NCBI GenBank assembly: GCA_018873225.1 | Contig: JAEILZ010000002.1 | Coordinates: forward strand, 3,286,001 to 3,350,000 | DNA length: 64,000 nucleotides | Source: [Phialemoniopsis] sp. UDSM-2020 | Taxonomy: Eukaryota > Ascomycota > Sordariomycetes > Thyridiales > Thyridiaceae | Direction of reading: 5' to 3' | Shown: piece after piece, positions 30,789 to 42,138 of the stretch | Numbering within the stretch: position 1 is the stretch's first letter | How the letters are laid out: every line of letters starts with the position of its first letter | The notes under the pieces: generated by a model | Told to the model about the DNA's origin: nothing | The model's database searches: none | The model's input: only the letters and a program-made list of their open reading frames with translations | Translations under genes and position numbers: made by a program

Positions 30789-32750
30789 TCACTGGCACTG
30801 AAAAAAGTAATCACTTAGCCTCACACACGTAGCAGGCGGAATACAGTCCGTCGGCCCTTGGTAATTCGCCCCGCCACACTGCGAGTACCGCGGCACCGAG
30901 CCTGTCGACGTGGCCGTCGGCGGCACGCCCGTAGTGACCGTGACGTAGACGACGGCCGTGCTCGTCGCCGTCTGGTACACGACCGATGTCTGGCTCACGG
31001 TCACGTTGAGCGTGGTCAGCGCCGTCGAGACGACGACGCTCGTGCTGTTGACGACGGCCGTCACGCTGCGCACGTCGGTGAGCACCTGCGTCTCGTAGAC
31101 CGTGTGCGTGGCGTCGAGCGTGCGCGTCTCGATCGCGGTGACGTTTTGTGTCACGGCCGCGGTGGTCCAGTCCGTTGCCGTGGTGTGGTCTGTGCTCGTT
31201 ACCACGGCGTGGTCGGTCTGTGTTTCGACCTGGGTCTGCAGGATGAGGTTCGTGCTGTTCAGGACCGCGATCGAAGTCTCGTGTTCGACTTGCGTGGTGG
31301 TAAGCGTGGCGAGCGCGGTCTCGGTCTGTGTCGTGAGGATCAAATTTGTGCTGTTGAGGATCGAGATGGATGTCTGGATCTCTTGAGCCGTGGTGGTAAC
31401 TGTGGCTAGTTGGGTCTGGGTGGCCGTTGTGAGAACAAGGCTTGTTGAGACTAGAACACTTGTTGTGTTCAGTGTGGCTACAGTTGTCTGGGTTTCGACT
31501 GCTGTGTTGGTCTGGGTTTGAGTCGCCAGGACCACACTGGTCGAAAGAAGAATATTGGTTGTGTTCAGCGTAGCTACAGTCGTTTGAGTTTCCACAGCAG
31601 TGTTGGTTTGAGTCTCGGTCGCCAAGACAACGCTAGTCAACACGTTTGTGGTATTCAACGTGGCTACAGTGGTTTGAGTCTGGATTGTGGTATTGGTCTG
31701 TGTTACATGCTGAGTTTCGGTTTGCGTGGACGTGGCTACTTCAGTACTTGTAGAGAGTATGGTGGAATTCAACGTGGCAACAGTTGTCTGGGTTTCGACG
31801 GCAGTGCTTGTGCTCGTTGTCTGTTGTGTCTGAGTCTCCGTCGAGGTGGATAAAACGACGCTTGTGGAGAGTAGAGTGGTGTTCAGAGTTGCGACTGTTG
31901 TTTGCGTTTCTAGCGCCGTGCTCGTCGTGGTGACCTGCTCGGTTTGAGTCTCCAGTGCCGTACTTGTAGAAGTCGTGAGCTGCGTCTGGGTTTCCGTGGC
32001 CAGTATAGTGCTCGTGGTGTTTTGTACCTGCGTCGTGGTCTGCGTGTCGATCTCAGTTGTAAAGATCGACGAAGTCACAGTGCTCGTGAGATTCTCATAC
32101 AGGGTCGATGTGAGATTCTCGACCTTCGTTAAAGTACTAGTCAGTGACAAGACACGCGTGGTTGTCGTAGGAACCACAGAGGTCAATTTCGTCGTCGAAG
32201 TAGCCACGACGTAGTTTGTGGTCGTACTCGATATAGTCGACGTGTGAAAGTGCACTCTCGTGGATGATACCGTCGACGTGGAGAAGTGCACCTGCGTCTT
32301 GGTAGAAGTGACCGTCGCTGAACGCGTCTGAGTCCTTGTTGCCATCGAAGTTCGCGTGATCAACGTCGGAATCGTTGTCACCTGAGTCTGGAACGTCGTG
32401 GCCGTCACAACCTCGCTGACCGTAGACGTTTGGTACACCACCGAGACCGACACGCTGGGTTGCCCAGGGCTGCTAGGCGAGCTACTGGGAGGCCGTATCG
32501 TGGTCAGGCCGCTCTCGCTCGTCGGTATATCATTGCACAGTCCAAATACTGCCTGGCACCCGGGGCCGCAGTGTTCGGCCGTGCTACCACACCATCCATG
32601 CTCCGAGCAGCAGTCGCCGAACTCGGAGCCTTTACAAGTAAAACCTCCCGGAGCGCCGCAGGTGCCGTCTTCCGTGACGCTAAGCTGGGCCGAGACCAGC
32701 AGTGGAGAGAGCGCCGCCAGCAGCGCGGCCACGATCACGGGGGCTTGCAT
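30789..32750 (-). CDS. Secreted Thr-rich repeat protein with CBM18 (N) and CBM1 (C)
   Basis: Intronless, 653 aa. The signal peptide (about residues 1-21) is followed by a hevein-type chitin-binding module (CBM18) at about 30-73, with all eight cysteines: 31, 39, 47, 48, 54, 61, 65 and 72. Residues 90-610 are a Thr/Ser/Val-rich stalk containing seven related units (281-505). The last 35 residues (619-653) are a fungal cellulose-binding CBM1, with SQCGG, cysteines at 625, 636, 642 and 652, and the aromatic end YFFQCQ. There is no catalytic domain, and no GPI signal since the protein ends in CBM1. It could bridge chitin (fungal wall) and cellulose (plant wall or biomass). The binding modules are clear; the bridging role is inference. 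Confidence 0.92.
   Translation of the reverse strand: MQAPVIVAALLAALSPLLVSAQLSVTEDGTCGAPGGFTCKGSEFGDCCSEHGWCGSTAEHCGPGCQAVFGLCNDIPTSESGLTTIRPPSSSPSSPGQPSVSVSVVYQTSTVSEVVTATTFQTQVTTIPTLITRTSMATRTQTRSATVTSTKTQVHFSTSTVSSTRVHFHTSTISSTTTNYVVATSTTKLTSVVPTTTTRVLSLTSTLTKVENLTSTLYENLTSTVTSSIFTTEIDTQTTTQVQNTTSTILATETQTQLTTSTSTALETQTEQVTTTSTALETQTTVATLNTTLLSTSVVLSTSTETQTQQTTSTSTAVETQTTVATLNSTILSTSTEVATSTQTETQHVTQTNTTIQTQTTVATLNTTNVLTSVVLATETQTNTAVETQTTVATLNTTNILLSTSVVLATQTQTNTAVETQTTVATLNTTSVLVSTSLVLTTATQTQLATVTTTAQEIQTSISILNSTNLILTTQTETALATLTTTQVEHETSIAVLNSTNLILQTQVETQTDHAVVTSTDHTTATDWTTAAVTQNVTAIETRTLDATHTVYETQVLTDVRSVTAVVNSTSVVVSTALTTLNVTVSQTSVVYQTATSTAVVYVTVTTGVPPTATSTGSVPRYSQCGGANYQGPTDCIPPATCVRLSDYFFQCQ
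31235..31910 (-). repeat. Intragenic repeats encoding TQTTVATLN units
   Basis: About seven units of 30-38 codons, starting near residues 282, 320, 358, 388, 420, 458 and 490. Five begin TQTTVATLN; the last two are diverged (IQTSISILN and HETSIAVLN). Every unit keeps an Asn-X-Ser/Thr sequon (LNTT, LNST), a conserved N-glycosylation site. Unit length varies through insertion of Thr/Gln-rich blocks. Confidence 0.8.
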
Positions 32751-33867
32751 TGTCGAACCATAAGCGTTGTACTCGCTAGCGATTCACAAGAAAGGTGGTG
32801 TCCAGATGGCATCCTACCACGCGGAGATCGACGCCGAGACGACACCTCCTTTTAAGGCTCTCCAATGGCCAGACCCTGGGCAAGCCATGGCTGCTTCATT
32901 GACCAAAGGAGATTTCATTTCATCATGCAGGTACCTTGGCCCCCTGCATGTGGCAAAGAGGCTCAATATGGGAAAAGATGCGGACCCTGTAGGACTTGTC
33001 GACATGGACAGAGGATTCGTCACCCTCCTCATAGAATATGTGGTGAACCTCGTCCATAAGTTCATAACTTGCTTAGTGTAGAGGACCGTGATGAGTCTCT
33101 CTAAGAGGCCAAAATTCTTCAACGTCCGTGCATCGGGTAAATCGAAGGAAGCCTTTGCCCAGAAAGCACTCACTCTGACACAATGTGCCGCAGGGACTTG
33201 GCAGGTCCATCTTCCTGGCTCAGTCAAAACATCGAGATTGGCAATTCAAGGGCCTGCGGTCCAGTCTCGTAAGGTGAAGGACCACATACCGCAGCTCATT
33301 CGTCGCGGCAAAACTGACCGAGGGATCGGGATGAGCGACCTCGCAGTTGTAGCCTAAGATCCGGAGCGGGAACGTTGCCAGACGGGTCGGATGCAACATG
33401 CAGATCCATATGGGCCGGGACGAGACGGCAATTCCAGCGATAATTGGGACGATATTCGGCCGCTTGCTCCATCAGTCCTCACAAGACACACTGGAGGAGG
33501 GATGTTGTCAAGAGAGCCGACAGTCAGTATGGCAATGGCATCAAGGAGAGACACACCACAAGAGCAATTTGTTGTCTTTGTAATTGTCAATTTGGAGTAC
33601 TTTCTTGGTTCAGTATTCCGAGATGCTTGTTCTCGTTGCCGTGGGTCTCCCACGCTTTGTAGTTATTCCTTAAAAGCTCATAATCTACCCGGGCGAGTCC
33701 AGCCGGGCGAGGACCGCACATGTAAGCCGCTGCCATTGAACGCACTCACTATCCAGGCAAGGTGCGCCCAAGACCTCTCCTAGGTCCGTACCGATAGCGT
33801 TACCAGGTTTATGTGGCCATATCAGCCTCATGTTGCTTCCCTCCATAATTGTCTTCCGTCCACCTCA
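32751..33867. other. Intergenic, no gene seen
   Basis: This is the upstream region of the CBM18/CBM1 gene and the 3' flank of the ubiquitin-conjugating enzyme gene. A TTAAAA element around 32850 on the minus strand is a possible TATA substitute. Open frames on both strands lack domains. Confidence 0.45.
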
Positions 33868-34423
33868 TCAAGCCGCGGGGGCGGGTGAGAACTTGGGCTC
33901 TCCCGATGCATACTTTGCCGTGTACTGCTTGGCTGTGTGGTCAAATTCCTTGCGCTCGGTCTTGTATTGATCGGCGATGCGGGCCTCGAGGGGGTCGTCG
34001 GGCTGAGGCTCCACGAGGAGGTTTCGGACGGCCTCTAGGACGGCGAGGAGGCGGGTAGCGGGCTTCCAGTTCTCCGGCTTCAGCACGCCCAGGCAGATGT
34101 TTCCCATATTATCATTAGTAACGTTGGGGTGGTAGATTCGCGTCGCAAAGGTGACGACCGGCGGCTTGAAGGGGTATTCGGTAGGGAGCTTGACGATGAG
34201 GCCGAACTTGCCGCCGGCAAAGGCAGTGTTGGGCGGGCCGTCTAGGACGACGTGCCACAGATGCAAATCGTTCTCGTTGGCGAGCTTGACCTTCATGCCC
34301 GCAGGCGGCTGGGCCATGCACTCAGCATACTCCTGGGGAGAGGTGATTCGGGTTAGCCTCGTGATGTGAACGAGGACCAGGTGACGGGGAACTGCGTACC
34401 TTGGAAATGCGCTTTGCAGACAT
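33868..34423 (-). CDS. Ubiquitin-conjugating enzyme E2, UBE2L3-like
   Basis: Two exons, 34423-34400 (8 codons) and 34332-33868, with a 67-bp intron that has a GCTAAC branch point, encode 162 aa. The UBC fold is complete: HPN at residues 76-78, active-site Cys88 in GNICLG, and PENWKPAT after the active site, followed by PQPDDPLEARIADQY. The ENWKPAT element resembles the UBE2L3/UbcH7 branch, which works with HECT and RBR ligases rather than most RING ligases. An alternative is a UBC4/5-type enzyme. The tiny first exon MSAKRISK is typical of E2 genes. The enzyme acts in cytosol and nucleus. Confidence 0.93.
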
Positions 34424-35270
34424 TCTGCCACGACTGCAGAACAGTACTGAAGACTATTGTACTCTAGATATGGTGATAGGGTGGCGTCTAGCTCCAGAGG
34501 GTAGGCTTGTCGGAGCGTGCAACGTAGTGAATGCTCTCCGTGATCGCGAATTGAGGCGTCATGGACTGATCGACGCGAGAGGATGGTGAAGAGCAAGCAA
34601 CCAAAAGTTGTCCACCAAGGTGCTCAGGAATAGGTTTGCGCAAGAAGAAAGACCACAAACTGCACTCCTGCGGCGTCCAGTCGGGTTGTTGTTCGACAGA
34701 CCCGGGTGAAAGTTTGGTCAGGTAAGGCAAGGCAAGGCAAGCAAGGCAGCTCGGGCAACAGACAAGTCGGCGATCGCGGCTTTACAGCGGGGTACTTCCA
34801 GGCGTGCCAGACCATCAAGGCTTCAGCTTCAGCTCTGCGGTTCGTCTGATGTCACTAAAACCTTCCGGTCTCCGGGGGTAAGCGCCGCTAACTCGATTGG
34901 GTTTACAGCGAGCCCTGGAGGTTTCTTGCACTTGGTCACCGCCTTCCAGGGTCGTCCTTGGTGGGATGCTGCCCCTCACCACCACGTTCGGTGTGTGTGT
35001 AGCTGACCGTCAATCGCCAATTCGCCGCCCTGTTGCCCTTGATCCAGGTGAAACACCAACGTCTCAGGCTCGCCTTGTCAGAGCCATTGGCCTCGCTCAT
35101 CCTCCTATCTGGGAGTCAAACTGGACAATTCATCGACAGACCTCGATTGTTAGCTCGACACCCGACCCCAATCGTCTTTTCGGTCCGTGGCTAGACTCCT
35201 TGCCCATACTCCCTTGGCAACACGAGACAACTAGACAATCTGCCCATAAAGTATTAAGAAAACGCCCATC
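34424..35270. other. Divergent promoter region, E2 enzyme and coactosin-like gene
   Basis: The stretch is 850 bp with no gene seen. It holds the AAGGC microsatellite. CAAT-like and TATA elements are unclear. Confidence 0.45.
34724..34747. repeat. AAGGC microsatellite
   Basis: AAGGC is repeated three times (34724-34738), then AAGC and one more AAGGC. It lies in the divergent promoter between the E2 and coactosin genes. Confidence 0.7.
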
Positions 35271-35711
35271 ATGTCCGGCATCGACTCCCCCGACATCCTC
35301 GCCGCCTACGACGCCGTCCGCTCCGACAAGGACGCCACCAACTGGCTGCTGGTCTCGTACAAGGCCGCGACCGGCAACGCCCTCGCCCTCACCGCCACGG
35401 GCGAAGGGGGCCTGTCGGAGCTGGCCACCAAGCTCGACGACTCGCAGGCGCAGTACGCCTACGCGCGCGTCGAGTACGCCAACGACTCCGAGTCGACGCG
35501 CGTGAAATTCGTGCTCATCGTGTGGATCGGCGAGGGCACAAAGGTCATGCGCAAGGCGCGCGTGAGCATCGAGTCCGGGGACGTCAAGAGGGTGCTCGCG
35601 CACCACAGCATACAAGTCGACGCGCGGGAGAAGGCCGATGTGGACGAGGCCGACATCGTCAAGAGGTTACGCAAGGCTGGCGGCGCCGACTACAATGGTG
35701 GCAGGGGCTAA
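35271..35711 (+). CDS. Coactosin/ADF-homology actin-binding protein
   Basis: Intronless 146-aa protein spanning a single ADF-H domain. It begins MSGIDSPDILAAYDAVRSD and has WLLVSYK, then a strand RVKFVLIVWIGEGTKVMRKARVS, and a C-terminal helix with DIVKRLRKAGGA. This pattern (KFVLIVWIG, then RKARVS) matches coactosin, which binds F-actin rather than severing it like cofilin. It is expected in the cytosol at actin patches or cables. The ATG at 35271 follows a purine-rich leader and is the first in frame. The gene sits between the E2 gene and HIR3, in an otherwise housekeeping stretch. Confidence 0.9.
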   Translation: MSGIDSPDILAAYDAVRSDKDATNWLLVSYKAATGNALALTATGEGGLSELATKLDDSQAQYAYARVEYANDSESTRVKFVLIVWIGEGTKVMRKARVSIESGDVKRVLAHHSIQVDAREKADVDEADIVKRLRKAGGADYNGGRG

Positions 35712-36056
35712 GCTGATCAAATTGCCCTAGGGGGAGGTTACACCATGAGCATCGGTTCTACGGCGCTTGGGAAGGCATGCTTGTTTAGGAGAGCCGAAGG
35801 GAGGCATCGTAGCGATATTTCATTTCATTTTTGCATAGAACATCCCAAGACAGAAAAGCGATAGACCCATTCTTGGTTGCTATTAGCTATTGGTATAGAA
35901 CAGTGATGATACAGATACAGCATGAAGACTGGAAGATGAGGCATGTACCACTAAACAAGGATCCCTCTTTGCAAGACACTCCGACCTGAAGGTCTTTTCC
36001 CTGTCCGGTCCATAGCGCCGGCCTTCGAAAATGACTCCAAACGCCCTCACACTACC
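35712..36056. other. Convergent 3' flanks, no gene seen
   Basis: This short spacer between the 3' ends of the coactosin-like gene and HIR3 is AT-rich around 35815-35940, consistent with polyadenylation regions. Confidence 0.5.
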
Positions 36057-39000
36057 TCATTCCTCTTCCATCTGGTCCTCTTCCTGTTCCTCCTCATGGC
36101 CGCCGCCTTCATCGCCCTCTTCATGATCGTCCTCATGGCCATCTTCGTGGTCTTCTTCATGGCCCTCCTCAGGGTCCTCTTCATTGCCTTCTCCTGCCGG
36201 AGCCGGGCTCGAGCTCTCTTGGACGGTATCCTCCGCGCCGCTATCCTCGTCCTGGGTAGCGGAGGCCTCGATGCTCCTCCGCAGGTTAGGAAAGAGAGCC
36301 GGCGCATTGTCCTCGTAGTCGGGCGGAACGTCGCTCAGGTCGCTCTCGTCGTCGGCCGAGTCGTGAACGCTACCCGGCGGCGGCGACGACATATCGCTCG
36401 CGACCTCCTCCGCATCCTCTTCCACGTCGCCATTCTGCGCACCTTCCTCGGCGTCTCCATCCTTCATCGTCACGTCGCCGTCCTTGTCCTCCTCGGCGGC
36501 GCTGTCGTGGCCCTCTTCAGCCTCGCCATCGTTAGGTGTGCGCCTATTGCGCGTGCTCGACATGGAGCCTACCCGCGACTTCCTGCCCTCGCCGCGCGAC
36601 GATGTAGTCGCGGCCGTCTTAGGGGGCTCGGCGATGCGCAGGACAGCTTGCTCCGCCTTGCGCGTAATATCCGGTCTTCGAAGGCCAGGGCGTCCGCGGC
36701 GAGCAGTAGGCTCACCAGACTTGTCTGGCGCCTCTGATCCCGCCCTCGAGGTGTTCTCCTTGTCTCCAGGGTTGAGAAGGTTCTGTAGCACCTTTGGCAT
36801 CTCCATACCAGCCTCAGCCTCCTTGTCCGCGGCAGCCTTCTCCGCCTCGGCCTTGACGCGATTGCGCTCCTCGATGATCTTGCTTGGTTCTTCGCCGGGG
36901 AGCGTGGGGCCAATCTCAAAGTAGAGGATGCCATAGCAGTCTGCGATCAGATCGTCGACTGCGCCCGCTTTGGTAAGACCTCCGTTCAGCTTCTTCAGTT
37001 CAATTGCGTCCTTCATAGCGTTCAGTGCTTGGTGCTCCATGTCGGTCTTGCCGACCCACTCAGTGATGCGCTCCGACATGATCTCAAACTCTTCTGGGCT
37101 GGTATTCTTGAAAACCTCCTCCTCCGTCGCCTTGATCTCATACGTTTGCCGAAGAAGTTTGACATAGGACATGACACAGTTCTGCCACAAGTCGTTGAAG
37201 TGATAAAAGTCGGCACCCTTCTTTCGAATCCTGCGCAAAAGTGCTTCCATGTTGGGACGGTCGTTCATAACGAGCAAAAGACGCGTCATAAGCCTCACAT
37301 ATTGCTCCGTATAGACATGGTGCCGTCCGGGTCGCTCTGCATCGCATTTCCAGACGTTCATGACCATTGTCTTGGTAAACATGGACTCTTTGAGGACGGA
37401 GAACGCAGCACTCGCCTGAACAAAGCCATTATCGGAACTAGGCTTATCCTCTGCATCCTCGGGCTTCTCGTCTGTATCGAAAAGAATGCGAGCGTGCCGA
37501 ATGATGAGACGATGTTGCCAGTTATGCTTATCTTTGTCCTTGAGATGACGAATAGTCTTAATTGCAAAGCCTTCCCAATCATCAGCATCCTTGATCTCGA
37601 TGTGTTCGCCTTGCTGAATTGCAAATGGCTGTCGCTGAAGGATATCAGCAGCACGCTGCGCATCCAGCTCCTTACGCATAACGAGCTTGTAGAGAATAGA
37701 AAAGATCTTGTAATGGGGTTCCAGCACGGGATCCTGGCCCGAGCGAGGCTTCGGTAATAGAGCGACGACCTCCACTGCCGACTCCAAAGTCTCGATCACC
37801 CGCTCGACTGTTGGCTTTGTCCGCTTTTCCCTGTCGTCGAGAAGCTCATCAGGCTTCTGGTACATCTTCCAGATGCACTTGGACAGCATGTGATGGTTCT
37901 TCCAGTCCTTAGGCCGACAGGCAATCGCCTTGGTGAAAAGACCAGCGGCGAATTTCCAGACCCGGTAGTCACTCATCTCCCCATGCAAGATCTTCTTGTA
38001 TGTTCCAGTCCCCATGGCTTCGATAAAGAATCGCTCCTGATCCGCATGTCGGAAGGGCTCCATGGCGAAAGGTTCTCTGCTCGAGGCATACATCCTCATA
38101 CCAAAATTGTGGTACATATCGGTCAGCGCCTCCTTGTCATTCTCGGTCAACTCGTGCAATGCAGAGTGAGAATACGACAGAGCAAGAGTATAACAGTGGA
38201 TGATGTTTCGCTGTAGCTTGACCAATTCTGCCCGGTCTTTGTTGATTTTCTCTGCACTCCAGAGCACAGCCTCGTCAAGTTCGTAGTCAAAGCATTCTGC
38301 GAGTCTGAACCACGTATCCCACCGGTCTGGGGTCAGTTGCAGCTGGAATCTTAAATATTGAGCACCCAAACGGAGGTCGTCTGTTGCTCCAGGCGTCTGG
38401 CGACGATTGAGATCGACAGTCTTGAACCTGCTCAGCGCGATCATGCCCAAAAGGAAGAACCAGCCGTGAGTAGCTAGCACCGTGTCAGGAGTAACGGCGG
38501 CAGCGGCGTCCAATGTCACACAGCCTTTCCAGGCCTGGTAGAGACGCAGCGGATGAATCGGCTTCTTGAGATGTTCCGTATAATATCTCAAGTTGTAGAT
38601 CATCTGTGTAGTGGACTTGGTCGTACCCATCGACTGCTGCATGTGCTCGATCGTGTTCTTCAGGTCAGACTTGAGCAAGTCTTTCATTGGCATGCGGTTG
38701 GCGAGATCGGTGATCTTCTCGACCAGATTCAAAGCACTCTTCCTTTCCAACTTCTCAGGAGGACAGCCATGCTCCTGCACCTCCCAGACTCCGGCCCCGA
38801 GCTTCAGACCATTGAGATCATAGAGAACCTGGCCCAAATAATCCTCCCAGTTGTCGATGTTCTTTTGCTTGAGCAACTCGACCCTCATCATCTTGAGGAA
38901 GATTTTATTGGAGCATTTACAATACTTGCGCAAGCCCAAGACCTGATGGATAGCTGCAAGGTATTCGGCCAGGTCGGTCTCGAGAGTCTTGAAGGTGTCT

Positions 39001-42000
39001 TTCTGCTGATGCATGCCAACTTTGAGGACAGTGTACTGCAACGACCAGACTCGGACCTGCATCTCGCGTAACTTCAGCAAGAAAGACTGGAACGTAGAGC
39101 CGGTCGCCGCGGGTTGCGAGTACCCGATTCGGACTTCGTCTTCGTACATAGCTGCAACGTGCAGTATGCAGCTGAGCTTTGCCAGGACCGAGGCAGATGA
39201 TCGTATGTGGTCTTCTTCAATAATGTCGAATGCTGTGTTGTCGTTCAGAGCCAGGCTTAGGGCATTGATGATCAGATCGTCCAGAGATTTGAACATCTGC
39301 ATAAACATTTGACGCCGCACCTCTGGTGAGGCACTGGTGAACTCGTTGCCGTTTAGGTCGGCAACAATCATCTCGATGCTACGCAGATAGCATGAGAACT
39401 GTTTGGTCGGATATTTAATCGCGTAGTAGGCATCGCCCAGCCGTCCCCAGACAAACAGCCTCAAGTCCGTCGTGCTACGCTCAAGGAACTTCCAGAGATC
39501 ACGTAGCCCCTGGCTCGCACACTCTGTGATTGGTTTCCTAGCCACTCGCTGTTTGCTAGCATCTCCATTCGCATCACTTGTACGCGACTCTTTGTTGGTC
39601 CTCACAAAGACGGAGTCAGGGTTGAGCACTGGTTCAAGCGTATCGATGACCGTCACAGGATCACCAATTTCTTCTTGGAAGAGGCCGAGGAAGAAATCCA
39701 TCGTCGTCAGCTTGCTGATTTCCAGGTCTGCAGCCTTGGCGGAGATTTCCGGCATGATCGCGTTATTCGGCAGCGATAATTCTTTCTGCGGTAGGTCTGC
39801 AAGAAAGTCTCGAAGGCTGCCCCAACAACTGAGCACATGCTCCCGCGAGATGTCACCTTGCAGGGTGGTGGAGAAAACGGATGCCCAAAGGAAGCGTATC
39901 GACAAATCATGATCAGACTCTCGCGAGGTCAGACGGCGCATATGTGACGCCAGATCCTGCCATCTGCCCAGTCGACTTTGGGTTTCGGCTCGAATGGCAT
40001 AGTCTACTACGCTATTTGGGTTGGTGATGCGTTCATAGACGTCGAGATACAGCTCGTAGAGCATTTGCACTAGGAGCTCTATGTCGTGCAGCTTGGATGA
40101 GGACTCAAAAGTGTGCTTCGGCTGCTCGAGTTCGCCGACCACCCGTTGGTAGATCGCTTCGTCGAGCCTGCTGATGAGCTGTACCACCGTTGTCTTCATT
40201 GGGTCAGCCCATTTGAGGCGTAGATAGGTCTTCGACACAGAACAGATCCACTCGTAGGTTACGTCCTGGATGGGCAACCAGTCACCATTGATCTTGCGGA
40301 CGAAAGACTTGAGGCCGTGGGTCTCGTCGAAGCTCGGTGTCTCAGGCCCTCCCTTCTGCGCGCCCTTTGTATGCTCAAGAAAAGCGTTCAATCCGAGAGC
40401 TGGGGCGTCTTTCTTATTAAGGAGGATCTTGGAAAACTCATCATTGAAAGAGGTGATCGCTTCCCGCAGATCGACTGAGACTGGATCTTGGAGTTTGATG
40501 GTGGTCCGATCATTCGCTTTAAAAAATTCCAGCGTCGTTGTCAAGGCATCCATTGCTGATTGATCTGTGACACCTAGATTCTCAAGTACGTCCTTGGTCA
40601 TCTCGAACAGAACTTTATCCGCGGCTTGCAGAGGTTCAAGCTGGCTGATAAAGGCAGCATTGGGGTCGACGACTTCCTCTGCTGCAGTATCTCGTCGGCG
40701 AGTGCGCTTGCTCCGCTTTGTCTCGCCATTCTCCTCGTCTGCGGGCTCCTGCAGACCGGCAGCTGACTGGGACCGTTTTCTAGATGGGACCGAAACGCTA
40801 CGGTCCTTCTGAGAGCTCTTCTCCGTTTCCTTTTGTGCGTCCTTTTGCGGGTCATCTTTAATGGTGACAGCAGAAGTAGGCTCCTCTTCGGTTGTAGCAT
40901 CTTTGCCTGGCTTCTTCTCCTCTGCACCGTCAGCCTGAGTTACCGGGTCTTGAGATGCATGATCTGAGAGTTCCTGGGGCGATGCGACGGTAGTGTTTTC
41001 TGCGGCTTTCGGCGACGCAAGCTGCTTATCAATCTCCATCTGCAGGACTTCGTCCTCATCTGGGATGTCGGGAATGTCCAGCACCAGTGCCTGGCCTGAT
41101 AGGCCTTGTTCAGTGACAAATTGGACCAGTGCCATCCCAAGATCAGCCCAAGAAGGAGTCGCAACCTCCACGACAAACCTTGCAGCGCTGATATCGGCCG
41201 ATTCAGCCTTCGGAATCGCCAGATCCTTGGTAGGGTTCGGAAGCCACGGTAGAGGATCGAGGTATCGCTTGAGTGCCGTCGACAGCTCGCTCCTGGTGAA
41301 GGGGCCCATCATAGGATGCGACAAAGCCGTCTCATCTCCGATGATTTCCAACTGGGCCTTGAGCTGTTGCCCGGCGAAGCCCTCGGCAAGTGAAGGCGGC
41401 TCCACCTCGACAACGGCCGGGTCGTCATCCAGCTCGATAGCAGCCTCCAGACAATACCGACCGATACGCGCGCTCTTTAGAAAGGCAGCGACTCGTGCGG
41501 TTTTCCTCCAAAGATCCGCATCTGAAGGGTCCCTGTCCAAAGCGGCATCAAAATCCTCGAGCGCATTGTGCGCTTCCTCAATCACCTCCGGGTCGTCATA
41601 TGGCCGCGCCGGTGTCTCCGCCGAGGCGCGCGCCTTGTAGCGTATACCATCTAATAGGAACTGCCCATGATTTTTGAAAGAGAGGTAGAGAGCCTGCGGC
41701 AAGCTGCTGCCCGAGCCGTCTGGGTCAGCGCCGGTGACATCGAGGCCGCCGACGATGGATGATTCTAGGGCGAGGAGAGGGTCGGGTTGTCGCTCTGCGC
41801 GTTCGTACTCGGTAGGAGCTTCCGGATACTTGAAAATTTCAGAGTTGAAGAGGGCATTGTAGGCATCGTTGGCTTCATCGTGGGAGCGGGCGCCCTGCGC
41901 GTGGAGCTTCAAAGCATTCTGGAACAGCTTTAGAGCATCATCGACCTAGAATGTGTTAGATGACAATATCTCCAGATGTTTCCAACATCAACTAGACGTA

Positions 42001-42138
42001 CCTGAATCTGTTTGGTGTTATCAACCTCTTCGTCGATGTCCTCCTCGGGTTCAAGGTTGATCGCCGAGAACGCAGGCTGCAAGGGCTGGGTTAGCAATGG
42101 TCAAGACGGTCCCCGAGGGGTTGCGCAAGACTCACCAT
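36057..42138 (-). CDS. hir3: Histone transcription regulator 3 (HIR3/CABIN1 homologue)
   Basis: A subunit of the HIR histone-chaperone complex that deposits H3-H4 outside S phase and represses histone genes. Exons are 42138-42136, 42076-42002 and 41945-36057 (introns 59 and 56 bp), 1988 aa. The first exon is the ATG alone, directly followed by GTGAGT. Splicing yields MPAFSAINLEPEED.., the expected HIR3 N-terminus, then VDDALKLFQNALKLHAQG and a TPR-like helical array. The middle carries a charged segment (about residues 330-435) and the last 250 residues are extremely acidic (E/D runs with SSPPPGS), suitable for histone contact. Its length is typical of filamentous-fungal HIR3. The divergent neighbour is the ChAP gene, 637 bp away. 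Confidence 0.93.
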
